Assembly (NCBI GenBank): GCA_963795055.1
Contig: CAWCGJ010000024.1
Location: 1-64,000, forward strand
Direction of reading: 5' to 3'
Source: JASHPR01 sp963795055
GTDB taxonomy: Bacteria; Actinomycetota; Actinomycetes; Streptosporangiales; Streptosporangiaceae
Length of the DNA stretch: 64,000 nucleotides
Shown: positions 1 through 9,293 of the stretch, piece by piece
Numbering within the stretch: position 1 is the first letter of the stretch
Layout of the letters: every line of letters begins with the position of its first letter
Notes under the pieces: generated by a model
Told to the model about the DNA's origin: nothing
What the model saw: the letters and a program-made list of their open reading frames with translations, nothing else
Databases searched by the model: none
Translations under genes and position numbers: made by a program

Positions 1-1067
1 GGAAGGTGAACCGGCTGCTGCTGGCGGAACTGGCCCGCCGCACACCGCTGCTGCCCGGGGCGGACGTGCTGGCGTTCATCGATATTGACTCGATGCAAAA
101 GCGGATCTACGGGCACAAGAAGCAGGGTGCGGCGTTCGGTCACACCAAGATCCAGGGCAAGAGCCTGCTGGTGCGGGGCCTCAACGCGCTGGCCGCGACG
201 ATCAGCACGCCGCTGGCCGCCCCGGTGATCGCCGCCACCCGGCTGCGCGGCGGCAACGCGAACTCCGCCCGCGGGGCCGCGTCGCTTGCCACCGAAGCGG
301 TCGCCACCGCCCGCGCCACCGGGTGCACCGGGACGCTGGTGGTGCGGGCCGACTCGGCGTTCTACTCCGCAGCGTTCACCGGCGCCGTCCGCCGGGGCGG
401 GGCCTTCTTCTCGGTCACCGTGCAGATGAACCCCCACGTCCGGGCAGCGATCGCCGCCATCGGCGAGGACGCCTGGAGGCCCATCAGATATCCCCGGGCG
501 ATCTGGGATGACCAGCTGCGCTGCTGGGTGAGCGATGCGGAGGTGGCCGAGACCGAATACACCGCGTTCACCTCGAAGAAGGGGCAGGCCATCACCGCCC
601 GGCTGATCGTCCGCCGGGTCAAAGACCTCAACCGCCGGGCCGGGCAGGGCCAGAACGAGCTGTTCCCGGTCTGGCGCTACCACGCCGTATTCACCGACAC
701 CCCGTTCGTGATGCCCCAGGCCGAGGGCGACCACAGGGATCATGCCGTGGTCGAGCAGGTCTTCGCGGACTGGACCGACGGCCCCCTCGCTCATCTGCCC
801 TCCGGCTCGTTCCCCGCGAACGCGGCCTGGCTTGCCCTCGCGGCCATCAGCCACAACCTGCTGCGCGCCGCCGGCGCCCTGGCCAGCCTCGCCTGCGCCA
901 GGGCCAGAGGGGCCACACTGCGCCGCGACCTCATCGACGTCGCCGCCCGCACCGCCCGCCACGGCCGGGGCGAAATCATCTTGCACCTGCCTGAAGGCTG
1001 GCACCGCGAGACCGAGTGGCTGAACCTCTGCGAAGCCGCCTGCGGCCCACCTGCACAGGTGGCCTGA
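1..1067 (+). mobile_element. IS1380-family transposase, 5' end outside window
   Basis: This is the C-terminal ~350 residues of a DDE transposase. The frame is open to the left edge, so the first ~100 residues of a usual ~450-residue IS1380 protein lie outside. Numbering from the GTG at 6, the acidic pair D26/D28 (in AFIDIDSM), the following KQGAAFGHTK segment and D116 (in VVRADSAFY) match the catalytic layout of this family. The C-terminal helical part (PANAAWLALAAISHNLLRAA) is also typical. The visible part has no internal stop, so the element may be active. I could not place its right inverted repeat; about 180 bases without a gene follow. Confidence 0.85.
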
Positions 1068-1443
1068 CCAGCCCAGACCCGGTCACCACGCTCCAGCGGC
1101 CACCCGGCAAACCGCCAGCCAGCATCCCCGCCAGGACCTGTGGACAAGCCGCAGAAGAGTAAGCGGCAGCAAAGCCACGCCCGTCACCACCATCAACAAC
1201 ACGTCAGCTGAAACCGCCCAGCAGAACGCCCCACCTAAATTCGGGCGGTGGATCGAGGCTTAGCAAGCTCGCGCTGACCGCGGCGCGCTTCCTCGGGAAG
1301 CAGGAGAGACCGGCGTTGCCGGGACCGCTGGATGGAGCGGATTTGTCGATGCCGTAGGGCCCATCACACGCCAACGACAAGCACCATCACCGCTCGCAAT
1401 GACCGATAGGAACGCCGGGACTGCTGGGTGTCCATTCAGAGGT
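1068..1443. other. gene-free spacer between two insertion sequences
   Basis: This is the downstream end of the IS1380 element and the approach to the IS66 element. I see no credible gene on either strand. A CCACC/GGTGG-type inverted stretch near 1230-1250 may be close to the IS1380 terminus, but I cannot fix the boundary. Confidence 0.5.
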
Positions 1444-1762
1444 AGGTAGTGAGCTGCGGTTTCCGTCCGCTTTTTCAGCTCGCGGGGATGGGTAGCCAGG
1501 GTTCGCCGGCCAGGGCGCGGGTGGTGGCATCGAGTGCTGTGAGTCCGTGGCTGGCGGCGGAATCGAGGTAGCTGCGGATACGGCACCAGCGGGCCAGGGT
1601 CCAAGGTAGTGAGCTGCGGTTTCCGTCCGCTTTTTCAGCTCGCGGGGATGGGTAGCCAGGGTTCGCCGGCCAGGGCGCGGGTGGTGGCATCGAGTGCTGT
1701 GAGTCCGTGGCTGGCGGCGGAATCGAGGTAGCTGCGGATACGGCACCAGCGGGCCAGGGTCC
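1444..1762. repeat. 159-bp perfect tandem duplication covering the 3' end of the IS66 transposase
   Basis: Bases 1444-1602 recur without a mismatch at 1604-1762; one extra A (1603) sits between them, giving a period of 160. The unit contains the last ~43 codons of the IS66 transposase, its stop codon and ~30 bases of sequence beyond. The right-hand copy belongs to the intact reading frame. The left-hand copy is a detached duplicate of the element end. It could come from replication slippage, abortive transposition or an assembly error. Confidence 0.95.
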
Positions 1763-3191
1763 GGGGGGTGTGCCAGTATCCGGAGACGGCCTGGTGGCGC
1801 TTGGCGGCTTTGACGGCCTGCTCGGAGCAGTTGTTCGTCCAGTCGAGGGCGAACTCGCGGGTGAACAGCCAGACCTGCTGTTTGTAGTCGCGTAGCCAGC
1901 AGCCGAGGGCGTAGCCGGGGTGGTTGCCGTCATGCCAGTCCCGGTGCCGGTTGTGCGTGATCCCGAAGGCGACGGCCTGGTCGTAGCGCTCGCGCAGCTT
2001 CGCCAGGAGCTCCGGATCGAGGGTTGGGTCGCCCCTGGCCCGTGCCGCATCGACGGCCTGGTGGGCGTCGCGCAGCACGTCGATGATGTCGGCGGCCCAT
2101 GATTGCAGGCTGCCGGGGCCGAGCCTGGTGACCGCGCGGGCGCGGCGGATGACGTGCTGGCAGCACTGCTGCACCCCGGCCAGCTGCGGCGCGAGCTGCT
2201 GGTAGGCGGAGTACCCGTCGCTGATCAACAAGCCGGTGAAGAACGACAAGACCGCGGTGATCGCGGCGGCTCGCCGGGAGCCCAGCGCCCGCAGCCAGGT
2301 CAGCCCGGCGTGCGGGGTGCGCACGACCAGCACGTGCGGCGCGCCCGCGTCCGCCTCGGCCAGCCCGGCATGCGGGTGAATCAGGTTGACCGGGGTCTCG
2401 TCGGCGGCCAGCACCGGCTCGGCTCCCAGGGCGGCCTGCATCGCCGCATCGAACCCGGCGGCTTCCAGCCGGGAGGCCAGCCGCTCGCTGGCGCCATCGA
2501 CGAACCCTGCCGAGACCGGCACGCCGAGCAGCATGCCGATCAGGTTCGCGGCTCGTTCCGCGGGCACGTTCCCATAGGAGGTCAGCAGCACCGCGGCGGT
2601 GTTGATGCCCGGGCCGTAGGAGATGCTGCCCGGGTGCGCCCATGGCGGCGGCTGCGCGGCGTTGACCTTGCCGCAGCACGGGCAGGCCAGCAGCGGCAGC
2701 AGGTACTCGGTCACGAACGTCGTGATGCGCACGTCCCGGACCTGCGACCACCAGCTGCCCGCCTGATCCGCGCCGTCCAGGGTGATCCCGCACCGCGAGC
2801 ACTCGGCGGGCGGCGGCATTTCCTCCCGCTCGTCCGGGTCCGGGTCCCGCGACAGCCCGGCCCCGGGATGCCCCGGCTGCCCGCCGCGCCTGCGGTCCTT
2901 GCGCCGTTCCCGTTCGGAGGACTGGCGGGCCTTCCGCTCGGCCTTGCGCCGCTCCCGCGCCCCGATCGGGTCCTTCGACGGCGGCGTCCCCGAGGTCGTG
3001 CTGTCTGACCCCAGCCGCCGCTCCAGCTCCGCGACCCTCAGCTCCAGCCGCCGGTACCGCTCCAGCTGAGCCTCCAGCTCAGCCCGCAGCATCGCGTTCT
3101 CGGTGTCCTTGGCCTCGATCACCGCCCGCAGCCGGGCAACTAGCTCACGCTGATCCCGGCCGCCGGCAGGCACATCAGGCTCATCGGACAC
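1635..3191 (-). CDS. IS66-family transposase (TnpC type, standalone)
   Basis: This 518-residue DDE transposase has the full IS66 layout. It starts with a coiled coil (about residues 15-65), then a basic proline-rich linker with GTPPSKDP and RRGGQPGHPG, then a zinc-finger-like segment (CSRCG and CPCCG, about 135-175). The DDE core follows (AADETP near residue 265, SDGYSAY near 320) and the C-terminal NNCSEQAVKAAKRHQ holds the last acidic residue. No tnpA or tnpB companions are adjacent, as in the ISBst12-like subgroup. The frame is intact. A second, broken IS66 copy of a different type lies at 16.7-17.8 kb. Confidence 0.92.
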   Translation of the reverse strand: MSDEPDVPAGGRDQRELVARLRAVIEAKDTENAMLRAELEAQLERYRRLELRVAELERRLGSDSTTSGTPPSKDPIGARERRKAERKARQSSERERRKDRRRGGQPGHPGAGLSRDPDPDEREEMPPPAECSRCGITLDGADQAGSWWSQVRDVRITTFVTEYLLPLLACPCCGKVNAAQPPPWAHPGSISYGPGINTAAVLLTSYGNVPAERAANLIGMLLGVPVSAGFVDGASERLASRLEAAGFDAAMQAALGAEPVLAADETPVNLIHPHAGLAEADAGAPHVLVVRTPHAGLTWLRALGSRRAAAITAVLSFFTGLLISDGYSAYQQLAPQLAGVQQCCQHVIRRARAVTRLGPGSLQSWAADIIDVLRDAHQAVDAARARGDPTLDPELLAKLRERYDQAVAFGITHNRHRDWHDGNHPGYALGCWLRDYKQQVWLFTREFALDWTNNCSEQAVKAAKRHQAVSGYWHTPRTLARWCRIRSYLDSAASHGLTALDATTRALAGEPWLPIPAS

Positions 3192-3270
3192 AAACCCCGA
3201 GCATGCTCAACCACTGCCAAAGGTTCAAGCACCCCGTGCCACGTGCCGCGCAACGTGTTGAACGCCGGCA

Positions 3271-4148
3271 ATGTCAGTAAACGTCACGAACGCCAGTGCT
3301 CGCCTCGGTGGTGCCCTTGCAGATGTCGCGAAATCCGGTTTTATCAGCGGGCTGGAGCGAGCGAGACTTCTGTTCGTGGAGCCGGTCAGGAGCTACGTCA
3401 TCTGCTGTGTCCAGCGAACCGGAAGCTGGCTCCTGGCGCACACGCTGGCCGATACCGGGTACGCCGCGGCCCTCTGACTACTTCGACGACGCGGAGCGGG
3501 AGAACCACACGCGGGAGTGGGGCCTGCCCACCGGCGACCTGACCGCCTATGTCCGTGCCCTGCGGGATAAGGCCACGACGCCGAACGGCGTGTTCGGCTC
3601 GAAGCTGATGTGGAACGACTTTGACTGGCTCCGGTCATCGCTCCACCCGCCCGCCGGGACCGATGCGGGCCTGGAGTTCATGCGGACCACGTTCCCGAAC
3701 CCTCAGTTCGTCTGGCTGCGGCGTGCGGACAAAGTGCGGCAGGGCATCTCGTGGTGGCGAGCCGCCGTGACAGATCAGTGGGGCCTGCGGCCAGGCCAGG
3801 AGGCTGAGCAGCCAGCGCCCGACGTGGAGCAGATGGTGCAGCTCGTCCGCTTCGCGGAGCGGTGCGAGGATGGCTGGCGGCAGTGGTTCGCCTCAACGGG
3901 AATCCAGCCCCGCCAAGTTGTCTACGAAGACCTCGTACGGGGACAGGCTCGCGGTCGCGAACAGAGTCCTGGAGTTTCTCCGCCTTCCGCAACTCGATGC
4001 AGACGACCTTCCGCCCGTTCGCTACCGCAAGCAGGCCGACAGCCTGACCGAGACCTACGTAGACCTCCTCCGCTCAGCGATGAGCCCCCTGGCTGATCCA
4101 CGCCTCGGACCGTCGTTTCCATTGACATCGTCCCGGCGCTCGACATAA
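3271..4148 (+). pseudogene. Stf0-type sulfotransferase, broken by two frameshifts
   Basis: Three reading frames must be joined to recover one protein. The first gives the PAPS-binding N-terminus (SYVICCVQRTGSWLLAHTLADTG, quoted here as SYVICCVQRTGSW followed by LLAHTLADTG). The second begins at RPSDYFDD near 3470 and runs through FGSKLMWNDFDWL and VWLRRADKVRQGISWW to VVYEDLV near 3935. The third continues as RLAVANRVLEFLRLPQ to the stop at 4146-4148. This order matches the Stf0 (trehalose 2-sulfotransferase-like) family, where GYAGRPSDYF would be continuous. Frames change at about 3470 and 3940. The product is almost certainly non-functional unless these are sequencing errors. Confidence 0.8.
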
Positions 4149-4387
4149 CACGCTCAGCCCAAGACCCCTGAATGGACACACTGCTGGGTTAAATGTGACC
4201 TGGTACGGCGGCAGATCGGGCACATAGCGCGCCATGATCGGGAGCGGTTTACAGAGAGACGGCCGGTCACACGCATCCGCTACCTGCCGACTCTCGTGGT
4301 GACCTGCTGAAATACTGCTCACTAGTGCGCAGCAGGCGGCAGTGTTGAGCGTTGCCGGGCGGCCAAAAAGCGGCCAGAGAGCAGGGG

Positions 4388-4768
4388 TTATTCGTTGGGG
4401 CCTTCGAGCGCCAGCCGGTAGCCGCTGGGAGTGCGGATGAGCAGCCGCCGGTAAGTCCACCCGGCAGCGGGGTTGTTGCGTTCGAGGTCGAAGCTGATGC
4501 CCGCCGAGCAGCACCGCTGGATGGCGGCGTCGATGTCGGTGACGCCGATTTGCCAGGTCAGCACGCTGGGCGGGTCATTAGCGGCGTCGGTGCTCTGGAT
4601 GCCGAAATGCACCGTCTCGGTTCCGAAGCCGATGAACTCCGGGTACTCCGGGCCCTCGTAGATGACCGGCAGGCCGAGCCGCTCGTAGAAGGCTCGCTCG
4701 GCGGCGAGGTCGCGCACGTTCAGCACGGGTGCCAGCCTGGTGAACAGGTCTGGTGCTTCCTGACTCAT
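4388..4768 (-). CDS. VOC (glyoxalase/bleomycin-resistance) family protein
   Basis: The 126-residue protein has a single vicinal-oxygen-chelate module pair: LAPVLNVRDLAAERAFYERLGLP opens the fold (residues ~12-34) and RLLIRTPSGYRLALEGP closes it. HFGIQ and LALEG are at the usual metal-ligand strands. Substrate is unknown; such proteins isomerise, cleave or sequester small molecules. A degraded paralogue with very similar DNA lies at 9801-10070 on the same strand. The start ATG at 4768 sits about 180 bases from the divergent oxidase at 4946. Confidence 0.85.
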   Translation of the reverse strand: MSQEAPDLFTRLAPVLNVRDLAAERAFYERLGLPVIYEGPEYPEFIGFGTETVHFGIQSTDAANDPPSVLTWQIGVTDIDAAIQRCCSAGISFDLERNNPAAGWTYRRLLIRTPSGYRLALEGPNE

Positions 4769-4945
4769 GATGAGCAGCTACCCGCGGGGAACCCTCCTAC
4801 GCCGCATGTCCTCGGGCTCGTTATGGTCCCGGAGCAAGGCACGCCTTCTGGCGAACTCGCCTCCCGCAGGCTCGTTCCGGGCGGTCTGTCGGCAGGTCGC
4901 GATACAAAGGCCGCAGAGCTGTGACTGACCAGGATCGGAGGGAAC

Positions 4946-5485
4946 ATGCACTGGTCGGAACTGGAACGCGCCCAGCCGGGCCTGGCCGGGCTTGGGCGGG
5001 AGCGCTTGCTCGCGCCCGGTGTGGTGCTCGTGGCCACGATCCGGCGAGACGGCACGCCCAGGCTCAGCCCGGTCGAGCCGTTCGTGATGGACGGCGAGTT
5101 GTGGCTGTCCATGCTCTGGCGCTCAACCAAGGCCGCGGACTTGCTGCGCGACCCGCGCATCCTGGTCCACAGCGTGGTCACCGGCCGTGACGGCGGGGAG
5201 GGGGAGTTCAAGATCCGCGGCACCGCGCGCGCTGAGCATGATCCGGACGTCCAGCGCCGCTACGCCGATGCGGTGACGGCCGACCTGGGATGGAGCCCCA
5301 CGCCGGGCCGGTTTCACCTCTTCGCAGTCAGCCTTGATGATGTGACCTTTATCCGCTACGACGACGCGACCGGGGACCAGCACGTCGCGATGTGGCCGCC
5401 AGCCCGTGAGTTCATCCGCCGGGGCGACGGCGGAACGAGCCTGCGCGAACCCGAGCCCGCGAACGACATAATCGCCGTTGGCTAG
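4946..5485 (+). CDS. pyridoxamine 5'-phosphate oxidase-fold flavin protein
   Basis: The 179-residue protein has the split-barrel FMN/F420-binding fold. Its core is VVLVATIRRDGTPRLSPVEP (residues ~26-45), then LWLSMLWRSTKAADLLRDPR, which is the usual flavin phosphate-binding segment, and GEFKIRGTARAEHD. These proteins are oxidoreductases on small substrates, and the exact substrate cannot be read here. The ATG follows an AGGATCGGAGGG-type ribosome site. It stands alone, divergent from the VOC gene at 4388-4768. Confidence 0.82.
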   Translation: MHWSELERAQPGLAGLGRERLLAPGVVLVATIRRDGTPRLSPVEPFVMDGELWLSMLWRSTKAADLLRDPRILVHSVVTGRDGGEGEFKIRGTARAEHDPDVQRRYADAVTADLGWSPTPGRFHLFAVSLDDVTFIRYDDATGDQHVAMWPPAREFIRRGDGGTSLREPEPANDIIAVG

Positions 5486-5742
5486 TCCCTGCTGGCATGG
5501 ATGTCACCGCGCTCGGCCGCTCGCAGTGCTGTGGCGTTGCCCAGGTCATGCCCTTCCCGACCGCTGAGACTTGCCGTCGGCGGCTGCTGTTGCTGTCACC
5601 GTTGCTGTCAGCCGCGGCCCGCGGACGACGGCTCGTGCCCACAAGTAGGGCCATGAGCTGACGCGCTTGTAAGGATTCGGATCCCAACTTTCTGAGCCGT
5701 AGAATTGACTAGTGGTTTCCTCACCAGCATGAAGGAATTCGT

Positions 5743-5967
5743 ATGTCATATACCCGCGAAGATGCCGAGAAAGCTATTTCACGAGCACGCTCAAGCACGG
5801 GCCAGAGTCCTGTAATACTTGCAGAGGCGCAACTTCAGGCGCTGGGCACAATTTCTGAACAGCTCGACGAACTTAACAGGGCACTGGGTAAGCGCGGTGC
5901 ATTGGGAGAACTGGTTACCCAGCTACAGAGTCTCACAATGAGCCTAAGGCGTCGTGGAAGTGGGTGA
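5743..5967 (+). CDS. small helical protein of unknown function, 74 aa
   Basis: I do not recognise this protein. It is mostly alpha-helical by composition (DAEKAISRAR, then a heptad-like stretch LQALGTISEQLDELNRALG). There is no signal peptide or membrane segment. The start is supported by an AAGGAA ribosome site 5-10 bases upstream of the ATG. Its base composition is visibly lower in GC than nearly everything else in the window, with codons such as ATA, TCA, GAA and AAA. That suggests recent acquisition. It stands alone between a PNPOx-fold gene and a decayed repeat. Confidence 0.6.
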   Translation: MSYTREDAEKAISRARSSTGQSPVILAEAQLQALGTISEQLDELNRALGKRGALGELVTQLQSLTMSLRRRGSG

Positions 5968-6102
5968 TTGGGTTCGCAGTAATCCGCTGCTTAGAAGGCG
6001 GTCACGGCCACCGCTGTGGCCTGTGCTGTGGCTGGTCAGCGGCAGAAAGCATGTGGCCCTCATTGGCCGTGAGTTGCCTGGGGTCCCTCCTCCATCGGGC
6101 AC

Positions 6103-6212
6103 ACGGCTCCGGAGGCCGCCGTTGCCATTTAGCGACTTATCCCGTCGACCTGGCGGGATGCATGCGGGGCATGCGCTCACAGCGAAGATCGTTCCGCACA
6201 TGTTCCGGATCA
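6103..6212 (+). repeat. diverged ~110-bp intergenic repeat, copy 1
   Basis: It starts at ACGGCTCCGGAGGCCGC and ends at CATGTTCCGGATCA, and matches 28561-28671 in the same order and orientation with many substitutions. The block GCTCAC.G.GAAGATC and the terminal GTTCCGGATCA are best preserved. It sits in a 336-base stretch (5968-6303) that otherwise holds nothing I can recognise. It is probably the end of an old mobile element. Confidence 0.65.
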
Positions 6213-6303
6213 TGATTGACCACGCGTGAGGGAGCGGTCAGAGAGCCGGGAGTTCTGGCACGACAGACCGCTTGACCTGCGGCTAACTCGGCTCCGAGGC
6301 TGC

Positions 6304-7536
6304 CTAAGTGGCGGGATGCCAGGGCAGGCGGTAGGCGCGATAGGTGATGTCAATGCCTGGCAACTGGGCGTTGAACAGCAGCTGCCCGGTCGGGCTGAAC
6401 TCGGAGATGTAGGGCACGGCGCCCCAGCCGACGAACAAGTCGCCGTTGCGGGTGGTCTGTGCGTTCCCTTCTTCTGTGGCCAGATAGCCTTCGGGTTGCT
6501 TAACAGACTTCACCAGTGTGGCCATCTTGGTCGCCAGGTCCAGCCGGACGGTGACCACCCGGCTGTAGGGAAGCAGCCCGGCGCCGCCGTCGGACTCATC
6601 GTCGAACACCGTGTACTCGTCGTTCCCGATGGCCTCGGGGTCGTGCTGGTAGGCGAAGATCTCGCCCGCGCTGTCGAGGACCTGGCCGGGCGCGGCCTTG
6701 ATTCTGAATGTGCTGTGCTTGCCGCCGAGTACCCAGATGATGTTCCCGGTGCGCAGGTTCACCTTGTATACCGCCCAGGCGTGGCGGGCGCTGATCAGCA
6801 GGTTCCCGTCGGTGTCCAGATGGACGGCGTTAATGTAAAACCAGTCCCAGGGGGTGGCGGCCGAGGCGGGCCGCGGCTGCTCGCTGTCGGTGTAGGGGAC
6901 GTGGCCCGCGGCGTTCCACTGGAAAAGCACCTTGCCGGTGCTGATGTCGATCTCCTGCACGATGCTGTCGACGACCTTCTGGTCGGCGGGGCCGCCGATG
7001 GAGGTCAGGTTCGCGGTCGTGATGGTGTCGGCGATGATCAGCGCCGTGTTCCAGGGCGTGATGAGGAATTCCTGGCCGTCGGCCGAGTAGCCGTTGCCGC
7101 CCTTGACCTCGGCGATCTTCTGGTAGCGGTCGTTGTAGATGTAGTCGGTCCCGCCCGAGACGGCGCCTAAGTCGGGAGGACCCTGCCACCAGGTGAGCAC
7201 CGGCTTGCCCTGGTAGGTCTGCGTGCGGAAGTCGGCGGACAGCTCGTGTGCCGCAAGAGGGTGAAACCAGATCACCTTGCCGGTGTTGCTGATGATCTCG
7301 GGGCCGCTCACGCTGCCCCCGGCGGGGGTGATGAAGATGTCGCCGTTGCTGTTATTGGCGCCCTGCTTCAGCACGATGACGGCGGGCGCCTTCGCGCGGG
7401 CCGACGCGCCAGAGGTCGCCGTGCTGCAGGCCGCCCCGGTCAAGACGATGACCGCGGCGACCGCGGCGGCGACCGCGTGTGGCGCTTTGCCCCGCCGCGA
7501 GTCTGCAGCTTGGCATGAGACGGCGTTGTCTGCCAT
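6304..7536 (-). CDS. arylsulfotransferase (ASST)-like lipoprotein
   Basis: The 410-residue protein starts with a twin-arginine-less signal peptide (RRGKAPHAVAAAVAAVIVL) ending in a lipobox, LTGAAC with C37, so it should be a membrane-anchored extracellular lipoprotein. The rest is a beta-propeller of the arylsulfotransferase type: GDIFITPAGG, GKVIWFHPL, LTWWQG, GQEFLITPWNTALI, VQEIDISTGKVLFQW and HDPEAIGNDEYTVFDDES. Characterised ASSTs move sulfate between phenols without PAPS. Actinobacterial Arylsulfotran_2 proteins are mostly uncharacterised, so the activity is inferred. It is transcribed alone, and about 290 gene-free bases precede it. A PAPS-dependent Stf0 relic lies 2 kb away. Confidence 0.8.
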   Translation of the reverse strand: MADNAVSCQAADSRRGKAPHAVAAAVAAVIVLTGAACSTATSGASARAKAPAVIVLKQGANNSNGDIFITPAGGSVSGPEIISNTGKVIWFHPLAAHELSADFRTQTYQGKPVLTWWQGPPDLGAVSGGTDYIYNDRYQKIAEVKGGNGYSADGQEFLITPWNTALIIADTITTANLTSIGGPADQKVVDSIVQEIDISTGKVLFQWNAAGHVPYTDSEQPRPASAATPWDWFYINAVHLDTDGNLLISARHAWAVYKVNLRTGNIIWVLGGKHSTFRIKAAPGQVLDSAGEIFAYQHDPEAIGNDEYTVFDDESDGGAGLLPYSRVVTVRLDLATKMATLVKSVKQPEGYLATEEGNAQTTRNGDLFVGWGAVPYISEFSPTGQLLFNAQLPGIDITYRAYRLPWHPAT

Positions 7537-7823
7537 CGCGCAGCTCCGCCCTTCAGGCAGCCGTTACCACGATAGGCCGCTACCCTCCCAGGGCTGACAT
7601 ATTCTCAGCTGCCTGCTGTGCCCCGTCTTCCTAGTGGGTGCCGAGTAGTCCCAGCTTGGAGGGCTGCGCCTAGACCGTGCCCGAGCAGCGCTTACGCAGG
7701 TCATGGGCTTGGCGTGGGTCCCATGAGTGACCGTGAGTGCCCGTATCTGACCGTCTGATCGGGCACGACCGGGCCGTGCCGCTGGTGGTGGCTATGTCTT
7801 CGGCTCCTGGGTAGTGCAGGGGG
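7537..7823. other. divergent intergenic region
   Basis: The stretch separates the divergent lipoprotein and MFS genes and must hold both promoters. A block near 7728-7768 with GAGTGACCGTGA and TGATCGGGCAC resembles 26868-26905 beside the tRNA relic. No further structure is evident. Confidence 0.4.
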
Positions 7824-9293
7824 ATGGCTGACGCCGGTGACCCGGTTGGTGACCTGCACCTTGGTGTGGTGAACGCCCGCAGGGCGGGAACTGTGTGGCT
7901 GGGTGTGGTGTCGCTGTGCCTGGTGCAGTTCGTTGATGTTCTCGGGGTGACCGTCATGGTGACGGCGCTACCGGCGATGCTGGCGGACCTGCGGGCGTCG
8001 GCGGATGCGGCCAGCTTGATCTCTGCTGGCTATGCCATGTTCTTCGGCGGGTTTCTGATGCTTGGCGCGCGGCTGGGGGACCGTTTCGGTCACAGGCGCA
8101 TCATTCTTACCGGCTTGGCGTTCTTCACCGTGGCCGCTGTCGTGGGTGCGACCGCTGCATCGGTGGTGGTACTGACGGCGGCGAGGTGCCTGCAAGGCGG
8201 CGCTGCGGCACTGTCGGTACCGTCGGCATTGCGGCTGCTGACCACGATCACCTCCGATGGGCCTCAACGGGAGCGGGCCATCGCGGCCTGGAGCGCGTCT
8301 GGGGCTGCCGCGGGCGCGAGCGGATTTGTTGTCGGCGGCGTGGTGACCTATCTGGTCGGCTGGCGGGCGGTGTTCTGGGCCTACCTGCCCGTGGCTGTGC
8401 TGCTGGCCATGGCCATCGGGCGGGCTGTGCCACCGGATCGGGCTGGTGACCGGTCGGTCCGGCTGAGCGTGCCCAGCGTCAGCGCCTTCACCGGCGCCGT
8501 GATGGCGTTCGTCGTCGCGGCGACGCTGCTGCCGCAGCCCGGCCGGGCAGCGTTGGGTGCCGCGCTGCTGGCGGCGGCGGTGGTCCTGGCGGCCTTGTTC
8601 ATCGTCGTCGACCGGCGCTCGGCGGCGCCGCTGTTGCCCCCAGCGGTGCTTGGTGAGCGGCCATTGCGGCAGGGTGCGGCCGGTGCCCTGCTGAACACGC
8701 TGACGACCAGCTCGGCCATCACTCTCGTGACGCTGTACCTGCAAAACACCCGAGGCCACAGCCCGCTGGTGGCCGGGTTGATGCTGTTGCCGTTCAGCAT
8801 CGCCGTCATCGCCGGCTCCGCACTGGCCGCCCCCGCGCTGGCGCGGTGGCCCCCGCAGCGTCTCATCAGCGCCGGCCTGGGCATCATCGCCGTCTCCGAC
8901 GCCGCGCTCATCCCGGCGGCCAGCAGCACATGGGCGCTGCCGGTATGCGTCGCGGTCGGCGGCGCAGGTATCGGCCTGTCCTCGGTCGCCGCGACCAGGC
9001 TGGGTACCAGCGTCCCGGCCGCTGCGCGAGGCACCGCTTCGGGAATCATCAACACCGCCGCGCAGCTGGGCACCGCCCTGGGCATTGCGGCCCTGCTGCT
9101 TGTCGCAGCGTGGAGCACGGGCATCCCCGAACCAGGATCACCGGTCCCCGCGATCGCCTGGGGCATCGCCGCGCTGATCAGCCTCACCGGCGCGATCATC
9201 TTCGGCCTCAAGAGCGCCGCTGGGGCAACCGCATTCCAGCCTGCCACCAGTGACAGGCAGACCGCAGCCCGGGGGAATCATCCCAGGCCCTGA
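7824..9293 (+). CDS. MFS drug:H+ antiporter, DHA2 (14-TM) family
   Basis: The 489-residue integral membrane protein has about 14 hydrophobic segments. Family signatures are visible: GARLGDRFGHRRIILTG (motif A, residues ~80-96) after LISAGYAMFFGGFLML, and RCLQGGAAALSVPSALRLL (motif B region), followed by AAAGASGFVVGGVVTYL (motif C type). Members export cationic or hydrophobic drugs in exchange for protons. No regulator is adjacent: the neighbour on the left is a divergent lipoprotein. The start ATG follows GCAGGGGG. Confidence 0.88.
   Translation: MADAGDPVGDLHLGVVNARRAGTVWLGVVSLCLVQFVDVLGVTVMVTALPAMLADLRASADAASLISAGYAMFFGGFLMLGARLGDRFGHRRIILTGLAFFTVAAVVGATAASVVVLTAARCLQGGAAALSVPSALRLLTTITSDGPQRERAIAAWSASGAAAGASGFVVGGVVTYLVGWRAVFWAYLPVAVLLAMAIGRAVPPDRAGDRSVRLSVPSVSAFTGAVMAFVVAATLLPQPGRAALGAALLAAAVVLAALFIVVDRRSAAPLLPPAVLGERPLRQGAAGALLNTLTTSSAITLVTLYLQNTRGHSPLVAGLMLLPFSIAVIAGSALAAPALARWPPQRLISAGLGIIAVSDAALIPAASSTWALPVCVAVGGAGIGLSSVAATRLGTSVPAAARGTASGIINTAAQLGTALGIAALLLVAAWSTGIPEPGSPVPAIAWGIAALISLTGAIIFGLKSAAGATAFQPATSDRQTAARGNHPRP

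Noticed and set aside
1475..2050. Separate small genes at the duplicated IS66 end
   Set aside because: They are frames created by the 159-bp duplication of the transposase 3' end.
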